Shown here piece after piece: positions 43,854 through 52,978 of a stretch of DNA of 64,000 nt. The notes under the pieces were generated by a model. It did not search any database. It worked only from the letters and a program-made list of their open reading frames with translations, and had not been told where the DNA came from. Both the position numbers and the translations under genes were made by a program. The stretch is from Chloroflexota bacterium (GTDB lineage Bacteria; Chloroflexota; UBA11872): NCBI GenBank assembly GCA_022821645.1, contig JAJEDE010000011.1, forward strand, positions 1 through 64,000, read 5' to 3'. How positions within the stretch are numbered: the first letter of the stretch is position 1; each line of letters begins with the position of its first letter.

Positions 43854-45052
43854 GCGCGGATCACCACCTCGTTGGGAACGCCGATACGGGTGTAGGCGTC
43901 GTCGTCGACGTGGACCCCAAGACCGGGACCGGCGGGGGCTTGGTAGTCGCCGTTGACGATAGTCAGTTCGTCGTCGGCGTAGACGTTTGGTCGGATCCGC
44001 TCGTCTTCCAGGGACACCCAGTTGTCGAGGCTGGTCGCCAGTGCAAGTCCGGCAATGAGGCCGAAACGGCCGTTTCCGAAATTGTGCGGAATAGGGAGGA
44101 TCGACTTTTCGGCCAGTCGAGTTTCCAACTGCTTCCAACGAAGATGGCCGATGCGGACGATGTCTGGCTGATAGCCGTCGACCAGCCGCTGATCGATTAG
44201 GTCGACGAAAGCGCCCGAGGGCGGGTTGCTGTCCACTTCGCCGGCCACCAACAGGGTTTGAGGGCAGTGCGTGGCCTGCAGGTCGCGGAGGGTTTTGTAG
44301 GCCTCAACGGAGCCGGTCACCATCTCCTCAAGCCACGTGAGTTTGGCCGGGCTTGTCTCACGGATGAATTCGGCAAGATTGCCGGGCTGATGGTCGTAGC
44401 CGAAGTTCGCGTCGACCATCAGGCGAACGTCGGGGCCCAGCGCGTCACGAATGCCGAGGACGACTTCAATGTCGCGCCGAAGACCGGCCGCCGGCGTCAT
44501 TGCACGCCCGCCTCGTCCGACCTTGATCTTGAACTGCCGGAAACCGTGTGCGAACCCTCGCCGGGCGTGGTCGATCACCTCGTCGAGGCCACGATGGGGA
44601 TGGAGCAAGTCCTGAAAGTACGTGGTGGATTCGTAAGCCGGGACTCGGTCGCGGCGGCGTCCGCCCAGGAGGCTGGCGGTCGATTCTCCACGGTTACGTG
44701 CCACAAGGTCGACTGCCAGGATGTCCATCCAGCCCCAAGCCATCAACGCTGCGCGCACCTCTGAGCCGGCAGCCACGGCATGGCCGCTCGAGATCTCAAG
44801 CAGCGAGTCAACCTCTCGGCCGAGGAAGACTTCGCGGAGGTCGGCTTCAAGGCGAGCAATGCTGCCGCCTTCCGCTGCAACGGAGTGCTTGGCGTTGACA
44901 TAACTTTCGACACCGCCGGACGTGCGGGCGCGGACGAGCCATTCGGTGCGGGTCTCTCCCAGGCCTTCGGGCGTGTAGGCGTTGCGGCCGAGCTCGGTCC
45001 AATGGCGGGCGGGAATGGGCGCCACGGTGATCTGGTCGATGGTGTCAGGCAT
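43850..45052 (-). CDS. mandelate racemase/muconate lactonizing enzyme family (enolase superfamily)
   Basis: 400 residues. The second-strand KxK motif FKIKVGRGG, the metal ligands in LMVDANFGYD, WLEEM and VAGEVDSNP, and PHNFGNGRFG near the C-terminus (a His-containing catalytic motif) give a complete site. Members dehydrate sugar acids or racemise/isomerise 2-hydroxyacids. The downstream SDR overlaps by 4 bp; the pair may dehydrogenate and dehydrate an aldonic acid. Direct substrate assignment is not possible. Confidence 0.92.
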   Translation of the reverse strand: MPDTIDQITVAPIPARHWTELGRNAYTPEGLGETRTEWLVRARTSGGVESYVNAKHSVAAEGGSIARLEADLREVFLGREVDSLLEISSGHAVAAGSEVRAALMAWGWMDILAVDLVARNRGESTASLLGGRRRDRVPAYESTTYFQDLLHPHRGLDEVIDHARRGFAHGFRQFKIKVGRGGRAMTPAAGLRRDIEVVLGIRDALGPDVRLMVDANFGYDHQPGNLAEFIRETSPAKLTWLEEMVTGSVEAYKTLRDLQATHCPQTLLVAGEVDSNPPSGAFVDLIDQRLVDGYQPDIVRIGHLRWKQLETRLAEKSILPIPHNFGNGRFGLIAGLALATSLDNWVSLEDERIRPNVYADDELTIVNGDYQAPAGPGLGVHVDDDAYTRIGVPNEVVIRA

Positions 45053-45147
45053 GGGGTGAGGGTCCTTTCTTGCCTGGCGGCGCCGAATGACCTGGGCAGG
45101 ATATCCGCTGGCGATGCACTCGATGGGCGGGACTGGCGGCTCGAGAC

Positions 45148-46677
45148 CTAGGTTTTGGGCAAGACTTCGAAGAAGACGCCGGCGCGCTTGACGAGCGTGA
45201 AGGCTTGCTCGTACTCCGGCGTCGACCGCTGCAAGTAGAGGCGACGACCGCTGGCGAGAACCTCCTGCGCCTGGTCGATTCCCATCGTCCAGAAGTCAAC
45301 CGTGTCGATGCGCAGATCGCGATCAAAGCCCAAGACATGACGGGCGTAGCGCGGATACCAGGATGAAGTCCAGTTGGTGAAATAGACGCCGCCAGGCTCC
45401 ATGGTTGTCACAATTCGCAGGCCAATTTCAGCCTGCTCGGCGGCGTTTTCGCGCAGCCGCACGACGTTAATCCGTGCGGGACCGGTGAGTTGCTGGTGCA
45501 GGCGAAGACTAGTGGCAATGACGAAGGCCAGGCCGACAGCAAGAACGAGGTAGCGGCCGTGGGCCGGCGCCCAAGTGTTGCCGAGCCAGACTGCTGCCTG
45601 GATCGCTGCGCCGATTCCTGCGGCGAGGCAGATCGCCATCAGCGCGAAGACGATTGAGAAGTACCGATCGCTGTCGAGAAACGGCGGCGTAGCCAGGGCG
45701 AACCAAAGGGTGGAAAGGCCGGTCCAGGCAATCCAGCCAGCCAGCCGTGGACGCTGGCGCGCCATGACCAGCCAGCCCACGAGCAACAGGGCAATCCAGA
45801 ACCAGCCGAACTCGCGGAGTACGTCGTGGGCGAACGATGGCCACTCAATGAGAATCTTTGGGCGGTCGTCGTCGATCGGCGGGGACGTCGCGCCGCTCTC
45901 GCTCACCCACTCAAGGGGCTTGCCCACGACCAGATGCCAAACGTCACCGAGCCCGAGGCGTTGAATGCTCTCAGGCCGATTGGCGGGCACCGGAACGAGT
46001 AGACCGCGCAGGACATACAGCCAGGGTGTCAGGCCTAGGATTCCCGCGGCCACGGCGGCTAGCCATGTGCGCGGGTATGCAATGCCGGGAAAACGTCGGG
46101 TGGCTACCACGAGCGCCGTCGCTGGGAGCATGAATGCACTGAGGCCGTGGTTGGTAAGCGAAAGTCCGGTGGCAAACGCGACCGCCGCGAGCCGGGTCGG
46201 GTTGGGACGTTCGTCGTAGGCCGCAAGCGCCAGGACCATGAGAAACAAGAGCAATGTCTGCACGCTGATGTGGCCGGCCTGCGTTGCCTGCGCCCAGATG
46301 CTGTAGCCCGTCGCGAATACGACGGTGGCGACTACGGACGCTAGGCGCGAGCGCGTAAGCAGCCAACTGGCGTAGAGGAGCGCAATGCCGGCCGCGGTGG
46401 CAAAGGAGGCGTTGACGATGTTGGCGACGTGCGCCGGATCGCCGAAACGGATGACCCGGGTCGCTAGATTGATGCTGCCGATAATGAGCGGGTAGCCGGG
46501 GGCATGCGCAATACCACCCATGTAGCCGAACGTCTGGAACTGTCCCCAGTCGCCGCCACCAACCCGTGTGACTGCACTGAGCCAATAGAACGGGCCCAGT
46601 GCCAGCGTGACCAGAACACCTGGAAGCCACCAGGATGACAGCACCCCTCGAAACGAAGATGAAGTGCTGGTTAGCAA
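45148..46677 (-). CDS. DUF2723-like membrane protein (glycosyltransferase family 39-like/O-mannosyltransferase fold)
   Basis: 509 residues with about 10 hydrophobic segments. GDWGQFQTFGYMGGIAHAPGYPL at about 35-58 matches the DUF2723 signature with its acidic residue and HxPGYPL motif, and AGHISVQTLLLFLMVLAL follows. A soluble C-terminal part (from about 400) contains YFTNWTSSWYPRYARHVL. Such proteins are predicted to move sugars from lipid carriers to proteins at the outer face. TTG start at 46677; a GTG at 46644 is an alternative. Confidence 0.8.
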   Translation of the reverse strand: MLTSTSSSFRGVLSSWWLPGVLVTLALGPFYWLSAVTRVGGGDWGQFQTFGYMGGIAHAPGYPLIIGSINLATRVIRFGDPAHVANIVNASFATAAGIALLYASWLLTRSRLASVVATVVFATGYSIWAQATQAGHISVQTLLLFLMVLALAAYDERPNPTRLAAVAFATGLSLTNHGLSAFMLPATALVVATRRFPGIAYPRTWLAAVAAGILGLTPWLYVLRGLLVPVPANRPESIQRLGLGDVWHLVVGKPLEWVSESGATSPPIDDDRPKILIEWPSFAHDVLREFGWFWIALLLVGWLVMARQRPRLAGWIAWTGLSTLWFALATPPFLDSDRYFSIVFALMAICLAAGIGAAIQAAVWLGNTWAPAHGRYLVLAVGLAFVIATSLRLHQQLTGPARINVVRLRENAAEQAEIGLRIVTTMEPGGVYFTNWTSSWYPRYARHVLGFDRDLRIDTVDFWTMGIDQAQEVLASGRRLYLQRSTPEYEQAFTLVKRAGVFFEVLPKT

Positions 46678-46786
46678 TTCGATTCCTGTGGGCGAATTAG
46701 TTCGCAGCCAGCGTCGGGGTTCCTGGTTTGCTTGACGACCAAGGAATCTGGGGCGAGGGTCGGGTCAATCAGGAGCTAGCGGTCCG

Positions 46787-47134
46787 CTAGCGCTTGGACG
46801 ATCGCTGGGCGTTGCTCGAAAGGGGGGTCTGGAATGGGGCCCGCGGCGGTCGTGGCGCTGGCTTTGGATGATGCATCTGGCAATACCAGGTCACCGTCTT
46901 GCCGTCACCAGCCGTGACGCGAAGCCAGCCAGCTCTGAATGCGTCTTGCACGAGGGGCTGCCTCGTGCCGCAGGTTAGGCACTTCACCGCCACTTGCTCA
47001 CCAGAATCCGTTTCCGGACCGACGGCATACTTAAGTCTAGTCCACGACAGATCGCGGATTCTGTCAAGCAGGGAAGCGGTCCGCTTGGGCAGATTGTCGT
47101 GCCGCGGCCGACACTTGGCTTCGTAGGGGCCCAC
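46787..47134 (-). CDS. small zinc-ribbon-like hypothetical protein
   Basis: 115 residues from a GTG at 47134, chosen because AAAGG lies 5 nt upstream; a TTG at 47179 would add 15 residues but leave no room for the divergent small lipoprotein start. CLTCGTRQPLVQDAFRAGWLRV...WYCQMHHP has CxxC and CxxH pairs, zinc-ribbon-like. The C-terminus is Pro/Arg-rich. No family recognised. Between it and the DUF2723 gene (46678-46786) I see nothing further. Confidence 0.45.
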   Translation of the reverse strand: MGPYEAKCRPRHDNLPKRTASLLDRIRDLSWTRLKYAVGPETDSGEQVAVKCLTCGTRQPLVQDAFRAGWLRVTAGDGKTVTWYCQMHHPKPAPRPPRAPFQTPLSSNAQRSSKR

Positions 47135-47184
47135 AAGGGCCTTTGCTAGGCTGGCGAGCCTGATTTCCCGCGTTTCCAAGTGCC

Positions 47185-47349
47185 ATGCGGATTCATCTTC
47201 GACTCATGCCAGTGCGGGCGGTAGGAGCAGCGCTCCTGGTTGCCTGGGCCATTCTGGTTGCCGCCGCGTGCGGTGGGGACGACAGCCGATACGGCGGCGA
47301 GAAGAGCGGGGCATTCCAGCCGCGCAGCGGGATTAGCTGGGGTAACTGA
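47185..47349 (+). CDS. very small lipoprotein 1 with C-terminal RSGISWG motif
   Basis: 54 residues. The N-terminus RLMPVRAVGAALLVAWAILVAAACGG is a lipoprotein signal with Cys29; the mature part is only about 26 residues and ends QPRSGISWGN. The gene downstream (47429) has the same plan and ends SRSGFGWG, so the pair looks like a small tandem family. No clear Shine-Dalgarno ahead of ATG 47185; ATG 47206 is an alternative. Confidence 0.6.
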   Translation: MRIHLRLMPVRAVGAALLVAWAILVAAACGGDDSRYGGEKSGAFQPRSGISWGN

Positions 47350-47428
47350 CTCCGTCCGCAGGCTACGACCCGCAAGCTGGGCGGGCGGCCCGGATGGTGT
47401 GCCCCACTTGTACTCTGGGACTTGAACC

Positions 47429-47587
47429 ATGCGACTTAGGACTGGAAACGCACTGCTTCGGACGCTTGCCGCATTGCTGATCGCGCTAACACTTGTGGCG
47501 GCGGCCGCCTGCGGCGATAGCTCGAAGGGGACTCGCGACGATCCGTTTCCGTACGAGAAGTCGCGCAGCGGATTCGGCTGGGGCTAG
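47429..47587 (+). CDS. very small lipoprotein 2 with C-terminal RSGFGWG motif
   Basis: 52 residues from ATG 47429, with GGGAC about 7 nt upstream. MRLRTGNALLRTLAALLIALTLVAAAACG is a lipoprotein signal with Cys28; the mature peptide of about 25 residues ends YEKSRSGFGWG. Shared architecture and terminal motif with the gene at 47185 argue that both are real despite their size. Function unknown. Confidence 0.65.
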   Translation: MRLRTGNALLRTLAALLIALTLVAAAACGDSSKGTRDDPFPYEKSRSGFGWG

Positions 47588-47624
47588 CTAGCCGAACGTC
47601 GAATCGCAAGGTCGCCAGCCTAGC

Positions 47625-48665
47625 TTAGTCGTTGGCCAACCTTGGCCTGGCGTCGGTCGGCCAGTCGAGCCGGCCCAGATGGAGGCCGCGCGTTCGATTG
47701 GACTCGCGGTATCTGTACTCGGTGGGATCTCCAGAGCAGTGGGTGATCCACCACGTGTCGCGCCAGTTGAGAATTTCGGCGGCGTGCACGAAGCCCAGGC
47801 GGGACACGGGTTGGCCTGAGAAGTCCAGCGGCGATGGCGATGAGACGTAGTGGGTCCACCAGCCGTGCTTGAAGAAGAGCCAGTAGAGGCCGTCCTTACG
47901 GATGACGCAGGGAGACTCGACTTCCAGGGTTGGCTCCTCGTCGAAAGGCCAGGCCTCGGTGTCGAAGATGGGGCCGACCTCCTGCCAGTGGGTGAGGTCG
48001 GGAGAAACCGAGGCGGCCACGCAAACGCGGTTACGACCGTGTTTCTCCTGGAGACGGGAGACCCAGTAGATAACGAAGGTGCCGTCGTTGAGTTGGAGTA
48101 CATGCGGGTCGCGGCAGCCGCCGTAGGTGCCGCCGAACTGCCGGGCGTAGTGGCGACGGCCGGGCCCGCCCATGTCGGGTTCCGTCAGGCCCAGCTCTTC
48201 AGGCGTCGGGAGGCCATAGCCGGGCCATTTGGACCAGGACAGCGAGGGGACGATGATCGGATTGCCGGGATATCGCTCCCAGGAGTAAAGGTCGTGCGAG
48301 GTGGCCAGGCAGAGACGCTGGATGGTCCACTCGTCCACGCCGCTGTAGTACATGAAGAAGCGGCCTCGGTGCTCGATGACGTAGGGGGCGATGATGCCCA
48401 GGTTCTCGGGCCAGACCCCGGTGGCCTTGAATGGATCCGGCTGAATCTCCCAGCGTTCGAGGTCGGGGCTGGTGGCGTGGGCGAAGGCAGTCTCGCGCTT
48501 GGTGGGGTCACTTACTGACCCGGCGATACCGAACATGTGCCAGAGGCCGTTGTGGCGGATGAGGCAGTGGTCGTTGAGGTAGCGACCGGGAAGCGAGAGA
48601 ACTTCGCGGAAAACGCCGAGTTTCACGTCGCCGTAGGGGCTGGGGACGATACGCGTCGGAGTCAT
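47625..48665 (-). CDS. GH43/GH32-type five-bladed propeller glycosidase-like protein
   Basis: 346 residues, a single propeller without the C-terminal sandwich of the other three-paralogue family. YLNDHCLIRHNGLWHMF, FAHATSPDLERWE, FFMYYSGVD, LATSHDLYSWERYP, CRDPHVLQLNDGTFVIYW, SPDLTHWQEVG and SPCVIRKDGLYWLFF are repeated blade motifs; the DPHV and ESPCV segments resemble the GH43/GH32 catalytic-region motifs. No signal peptide. ATG 48665 lies 81 bp from the divergent creatininase gene. Confidence 0.82.
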   Translation of the reverse strand: MTPTRIVPSPYGDVKLGVFREVLSLPGRYLNDHCLIRHNGLWHMFGIAGSVSDPTKRETAFAHATSPDLERWEIQPDPFKATGVWPENLGIIAPYVIEHRGRFFMYYSGVDEWTIQRLCLATSHDLYSWERYPGNPIIVPSLSWSKWPGYGLPTPEELGLTEPDMGGPGRRHYARQFGGTYGGCRDPHVLQLNDGTFVIYWVSRLQEKHGRNRVCVAASVSPDLTHWQEVGPIFDTEAWPFDEEPTLEVESPCVIRKDGLYWLFFKHGWWTHYVSSPSPLDFSGQPVSRLGFVHAAEILNWRDTWWITHCSGDPTEYRYRESNRTRGLHLGRLDWPTDARPRLAND

Positions 48666-48746
48666 CCGGTCATTCTCGGGCAGGCAAGCAAGGGGGCGGT
48701 CGTGGTGCGTATCCTACGCGGATAGCGCTGGTGAGGAGTCCACTCC

Positions 48747-49592
48747 ATGCTTGAGGACTTTCGTTTCGAGGATCTGACCTGGCCCGAGGTCAACGACGCG
48801 GTCGAAGCGGGTCGGATCCCTGTACTGCCGGTGGGCACCATTGAGCAGCACGGGCCGCACCTGCCGTTGAAGATCGACCGCTGGACGTCGACGTCGATCG
48901 TGGACGAGGCGGCACGGCGTTCGAACGGGCTATTGCTGGCGATGCCGCCGGTGTCGTACGGGTATACCTCGCACGTGATGGACTTCCCGGGGTCCATGAC
49001 CATCCACCACGAGACATTCATTCGATATCTGGTGGACATAGGGCTCAGTCTGGTCTACCACGGCTTCAAGAAGCTGATCTTCATTAACGGGCACGGTTCA
49101 AACCAGCAGCCGACGGAGCTGGCGGCACGGCGGATTATGCTGGAATCGGACGCGTGGGTGGGGATGGCGAGTTGGTGGAACCTGACGCAGGCCAACTCGG
49201 GTTTCATGGAAACCTGGCGCGACTCGGAGTTCCCGGGCGGCGCGGCTCATGCCGGCGAGGCCGAGACGGCCATTGCCTTGCACATGGATCCGGACGCCGT
49301 GCGGATGGACCTGGCGGTGGACCAGGTGACGGATACGAATCAGCAGGAGTCGAAGTATCACTGGGTGGACCTGTTCGCATCGGGCCCAGTGAAGATGGAC
49401 GGCTACACGAGCACGTACACGCCGGACGGCACGCAGGGGTCGCCCACGGTGGCGACGGCGGCCAAGGGCAAGCTGCTGTTCGAAGAGGCAGTGAATAACC
49501 TGGTGGAGTTCGGGCGCGAGATGTCCGAGCGGGAGTACCTGCCGAGGGTGGATCATCATCGGCGCAAGCCGACGATTGCGCGCCCAGGCTAA
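48747..49592 (+). CDS. creatininase-family amidohydrolase
   Basis: 281 residues behind GTGAGGAG. VLPVGTIEQHGPHLPLKIDRW supplies the first metal ligands (E-x-H and the D in KID), FINGHGSNQ the second histidine and AHAGEAETA the last glutamate. Active sites of creatininase, MftE and related enzymes use exactly this set. Substrates include creatinine and other cyclic or linear amides. It precedes an SGNH hydrolase on the same strand. Confidence 0.93.
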   Translation: MLEDFRFEDLTWPEVNDAVEAGRIPVLPVGTIEQHGPHLPLKIDRWTSTSIVDEAARRSNGLLLAMPPVSYGYTSHVMDFPGSMTIHHETFIRYLVDIGLSLVYHGFKKLIFINGHGSNQQPTELAARRIMLESDAWVGMASWWNLTQANSGFMETWRDSEFPGGAAHAGEAETAIALHMDPDAVRMDLAVDQVTDTNQQESKYHWVDLFASGPVKMDGYTSTYTPDGTQGSPTVATAAKGKLLFEEAVNNLVEFGREMSEREYLPRVDHHRRKPTIARPG

Positions 49593-49608
49593 CGAGAGGA
49601 CGAGAGCT

Positions 49609-50403
49609 TTGAGCGTGGAATCCGGTTCGAAGTCGCGCGACTGGCACTCGGAACCGTTTCGGGTGTTGGTGACGCTCGGTGAGAGCACGACGGCGGGCGG
49701 ATGGAGTTCGTCACGCGAGCGTTGTTGGGCGAACGTTCTGGCCGACTTGATCAGCGACTTCCAGGACGAGCCGGTCAAGCTGGTGAATAGCGGGATTGGG
49801 GCAAATGTGATTTCGACCCGGGCGCCGCTGTACGAGTACTCGGGCAAGCCGGCGGCGAGCGAGCGGGTTGGGAAGCACGTGATCGATCACGATCCGGATC
49901 TGCTGGTGGTTTCGTATGGGCTGAATGACGCGCGGGGCGGTACACCGGTGGAGATGTTCCGAGAGGAGTTGACAAGCGTGATCAACGCGATTCGTGCGGG
50001 GTGCGACCCGCTGATCGTGTTGCCCGGGCCGTACTTCATGACGGACTTCACGTCGTACGACCACTTTGGCTTCGCCAACCATGCGGTTTTCGAGTCGTTC
50101 AATTTCGTCACCGCGCAGGTGGCGGAGGCTTCGGGCTGTCTTTTTGTCGACGTCTACAATGCGTACGGCGGAGCCGACTGGCTGGTGCATCACGACGGCG
50201 TGCACGCGAACGACCTGGGGCATCGGGTGGTCGCGAACGAGATTTTCAAGGTGTTGGCGCAGCACTGTTCCGGCCTGGCGGCGCGCACGAAGCGGCTGGA
50301 ATACGCGACGGAGCCCTGGAGGGACGAGTCGGTGCTGATGGCCGACTACGGGTATGAGTCGCGCGGCAGGCCGACAATCGGGTTGCCGCCCGGGCAGACC
50401 TAG
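49609..50403 (+). CDS. SGNH/GDSL-family hydrolase
   Basis: 264 residues from a TTG at 49609 preceded by GAGAGGACGAG; an earlier in-frame TTG at 49576 would overlap the creatininase stop. LVTLGESTTAGG has the nucleophile Ser, NSGIGAN the Gly, YGLNDARGG the Asn and DGVHANDLGH the Asp/His pair, so all four SGNH blocks are intact. Likely esterase or deacetylase on a sugar or lipid. Closely follows the creatininase gene. Confidence 0.9.
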   Translation: MSVESGSKSRDWHSEPFRVLVTLGESTTAGGWSSSRERCWANVLADLISDFQDEPVKLVNSGIGANVISTRAPLYEYSGKPAASERVGKHVIDHDPDLLVVSYGLNDARGGTPVEMFREELTSVINAIRAGCDPLIVLPGPYFMTDFTSYDHFGFANHAVFESFNFVTAQVAEASGCLFVDVYNAYGGADWLVHHDGVHANDLGHRVVANEIFKVLAQHCSGLAARTKRLEYATEPWRDESVLMADYGYESRGRPTIGLPPGQT

Positions 50404-50419
50404 TCGAAGCGGCTCGACT

Positions 50420-51340
50420 CTAGGCGGCTTCCAGAAAGTTGACTGCCTGGCGGACGGTGCAGACCAGGACGGGGTCGGGCTTGGCCTGTGCGTGCTCCAG
50501 CAGCGCCGAAAGGGCGCGGTTTTCGGGGTCGTGCAGGTAATGGGTATAGGGGTGCCAGACGGGCACCCAGAGAAGACTGTGATCATAGGCGTAGTCGAGA
50601 GACGCCAGGTTGTAGGCGATCCAGTCGTCTAGATCCGTGGGTCTCGTCCAGGGGCACGTCCAGCTGTTGGGGACGGGTCGGTGGCCGTCGCGGCGGCGCC
50701 AGGCGTCCTGGGCGTCGAGGTCTCGGCAGCGGTGGAAGTCGAAGAAGATCCGGTCCATCCAGCCCTGGATGGGTAGCTCGATCAGACCGTTGGGATAGGC
50801 GTAGGCCTGCAGGCGACCAGGCGCCGCGGCGTCGTGCTCGGAGTCGTAGAGGCCCATGGTGCTGTCCATGTGGCTGCTGACCCAGCGGAAGCCGCTCTCC
50901 AGGATGGCTTGCTGATTGGCGTACAACATGGTGAGGCCACCGGGAAGGCCGCCGGGGCCGCGGAGTACGGTGGACTCGACGCCGAGGCGCTCGCGCAGGC
51001 GTCGGTTGGTGAGTTCGAGTTCCTGTCGCAGCAGGTCGGTGTCCGGCATGGACAGGTGGACGTGGTTGTAGGTGTGGTTATCGATCACGTGGCCGCGACG
51101 GAGGATTTCGTGGAGGTAGTCGATGTCCGGATCTTCGAGTCCGTTGCCGACGTAGAAGAACTGCAGGCTGACGTCGAATGCCTCAGCCGTGGTGCAGAGG
51201 TCGAGGGTGTAGTCGCGTAGCGGCGGCATGATGCGGCCGTGGTTGACCAGGGTCGGCGAGTAGCCGGCGCACATTTCGAGGTCGTAGCTGAGAGCGACCG
51301 CGCAGCGAACGCCTTTGGGCAGCGCGACCCGGACGCTCAC
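50420..51340 (-). CDS. polysaccharide deacetylase (NodB-like, CE4)
   Basis: 306 residues from a GTG at 51340 that overlaps the upstream stop. AVALSYDLEM is the first NodB motif with catalytic/metal aspartate, HVIDNHTYNHVHLS the H-x3-H motif, and LRGPGGLPGG the third. No signal peptide, so the location of action is unclear. It directly follows the third propeller paralogue, hinting at a shared glycan substrate. Confidence 0.9.
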   Translation of the reverse strand: MSVRVALPKGVRCAVALSYDLEMCAGYSPTLVNHGRIMPPLRDYTLDLCTTAEAFDVSLQFFYVGNGLEDPDIDYLHEILRRGHVIDNHTYNHVHLSMPDTDLLRQELELTNRRLRERLGVESTVLRGPGGLPGGLTMLYANQQAILESGFRWVSSHMDSTMGLYDSEHDAAAPGRLQAYAYPNGLIELPIQGWMDRIFFDFHRCRDLDAQDAWRRRDGHRPVPNSWTCPWTRPTDLDDWIAYNLASLDYAYDHSLLWVPVWHPYTHYLHDPENRALSALLEHAQAKPDPVLVCTVRQAVNFLEAA

Positions 51341-52818
51341 TCGAACGCGAATCCGTATAGGCGGGAGCGCTGCATGCTGAAGCGGACGGCGGCATTGTCG
51401 ACCGGACAGGCGTCGCCGCCGGCCCAGCGGACTGTGTGCGACTTGGAGTCGCCGTGCCAGGGTTGGTAGTCGGTGGCGTCGAAGCCCTCGATTGCCTGGC
51501 CGGAGGCGTCAACGAGTTCGGCGGTCAGTTCACCCTCCCGAACAGTGGAGGTTGCCGCGTTGAGCACGAGGCGCTTGCCGCCGACTGGCAGGACGTGGGT
51601 GGTAAAGACAGCGGCTTCGGGTCCACCTGTGGCTGAGACGGCGGCCCAGTAGCGGTCCTTCTCCCAGCTGGCACGGCAGATGGCTCCGTAGAAGGTCTTG
51701 AGGGATGGCTCAATGCTGTAGACGTCGCCGTGCACGCCTTCAAGGCCGCTGTAGTACATGTAGACGCGGTCGCCATCCTCGATCAACTGGTGCGTTGGCC
51801 AGAGCATGCCGCCGCCGTAGTCGCCGAGCGGCGCGTTGGGCAGGGTCGGCCGGCGGGAGGGACGGTTCCAGATTCGGCGGTCCTGGCTGCCGGCCCACTG
51901 CCAGTCGATGGTTTGCTCGCGGACGTTGTAGCAGCAGAGCAGGCCGATGTAGCCGCCGCGAACCGTGTGGGGCATCAACTCCATGAATTGCTGATCGTGC
52001 GGGTCTTTCCAGTCCGGCTCGACGATGACTTCCGGTGGGGTCCAATTGGAGCCGTCGGGACTGGTGCGCCGGGCCAGCACCCGTCGCCCGTACGGGAAGA
52101 AGCAGTCGTACGGGACATAGCCGCCCGGATGCATCTCGGTCCCGACCTTTTGCATAAGTTCGTAGGTGCCGTCCTCCAGCACGTAATAGGAGGCCTGGTC
52201 GGCGCCGCCCATGGGGGTGGTGTAGGGCATGATCAGGCGGTCGCCGAGGGCCATGATTCTGAGGAGCGGGCCCTCGACGGCTGTCCAGTTGATGCCGTCC
52301 GGCGAGTGGTACCGGTAGGTCGCGTAGGGATGCGAGTCGGCGCCCGGTTCGCGGGGGAGGCCGGGAATCCAGCCCGAGCCCAGGTTCTGAGGGCGGCGCG
52401 ACGGAGCGCGGATGATGAACATCTCGTAGCGCTGATCAGGCTCGGCGTCTGGGTGAACGATCACCGAGGCGTACTGCGAGGAGCCGCCGGAGTCGAAGTC
52501 GAAAATGATGTTGGTTCTTGGGTGCCCTGCATACGAGTTGAGATCGAGTTCTGGGCGGGTCCAGTTGACGCCATCCTCGGACTCCGAATAGCAGAGACGA
52601 CGATAGGCTTCGAAGTTACGGCCCTCCGACGGAGTGCAGACGTGCCAGCCCTTCCAGAGTCCGTCGATCGGGTCTTTGAGAAACGTGCCGTGAGCGAAGA
52701 CCGCGCCCTGGTCCCAGGGCATCTCGGGCTCTATGAGGGGATTGGCCGGATCGGGAGTGGCGGGCTCGACGCGCCAGCCGAAGTTGTCGCGCTCGGCGAT
52801 GTCGTCGTCCAGGATCAT
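51337..52818 (-). CDS. GH32/GH43-like five-bladed propeller protein, paralogue 3
   Basis: 493 residues from ATG 52818 (the frame is open 61 codons further without similarity). MILDDDIAERDNFGWRVEPA, PLIEPEMPWDQGAVFAHGTFL, LCYSESEDGVNWTRP, YRYHSPDGINWTAVE, RRTSPDGSNWTPPE and a C-terminal sandwich (GGKRLVLNAATS...SRLYGFAFE) give the same plan as the paralogues at 6139 and 14471 but with lower identity and a longer insertion. Overlaps the polysaccharide deacetylase by 4 bp, so one operon. Confidence 0.75.
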   Translation of the reverse strand: MILDDDIAERDNFGWRVEPATPDPANPLIEPEMPWDQGAVFAHGTFLKDPIDGLWKGWHVCTPSEGRNFEAYRRLCYSESEDGVNWTRPELDLNSYAGHPRTNIIFDFDSGGSSQYASVIVHPDAEPDQRYEMFIIRAPSRRPQNLGSGWIPGLPREPGADSHPYATYRYHSPDGINWTAVEGPLLRIMALGDRLIMPYTTPMGGADQASYYVLEDGTYELMQKVGTEMHPGGYVPYDCFFPYGRRVLARRTSPDGSNWTPPEVIVEPDWKDPHDQQFMELMPHTVRGGYIGLLCCYNVREQTIDWQWAGSQDRRIWNRPSRRPTLPNAPLGDYGGGMLWPTHQLIEDGDRVYMYYSGLEGVHGDVYSIEPSLKTFYGAICRASWEKDRYWAAVSATGGPEAAVFTTHVLPVGGKRLVLNAATSTVREGELTAELVDASGQAIEGFDATDYQPWHGDSKSHTVRWAGGDACPVDNAAVRFSMQRSRLYGFAFE

Positions 52819-52978
52819 GGAAAGACAGTCGATCCGCGCCACGGTGCCGCTCGTTTCTGTGCACGCCTGCGGGTGGGCAAGGCGGTGATTCGCCAGCGGC
52901 GAAAGGGTAGCAGTAGGGCGTTGGCGAATTGGACCGCCGATTGGGCCAGGTTGCACGCATCGGGTGCCGCCTGACGTG

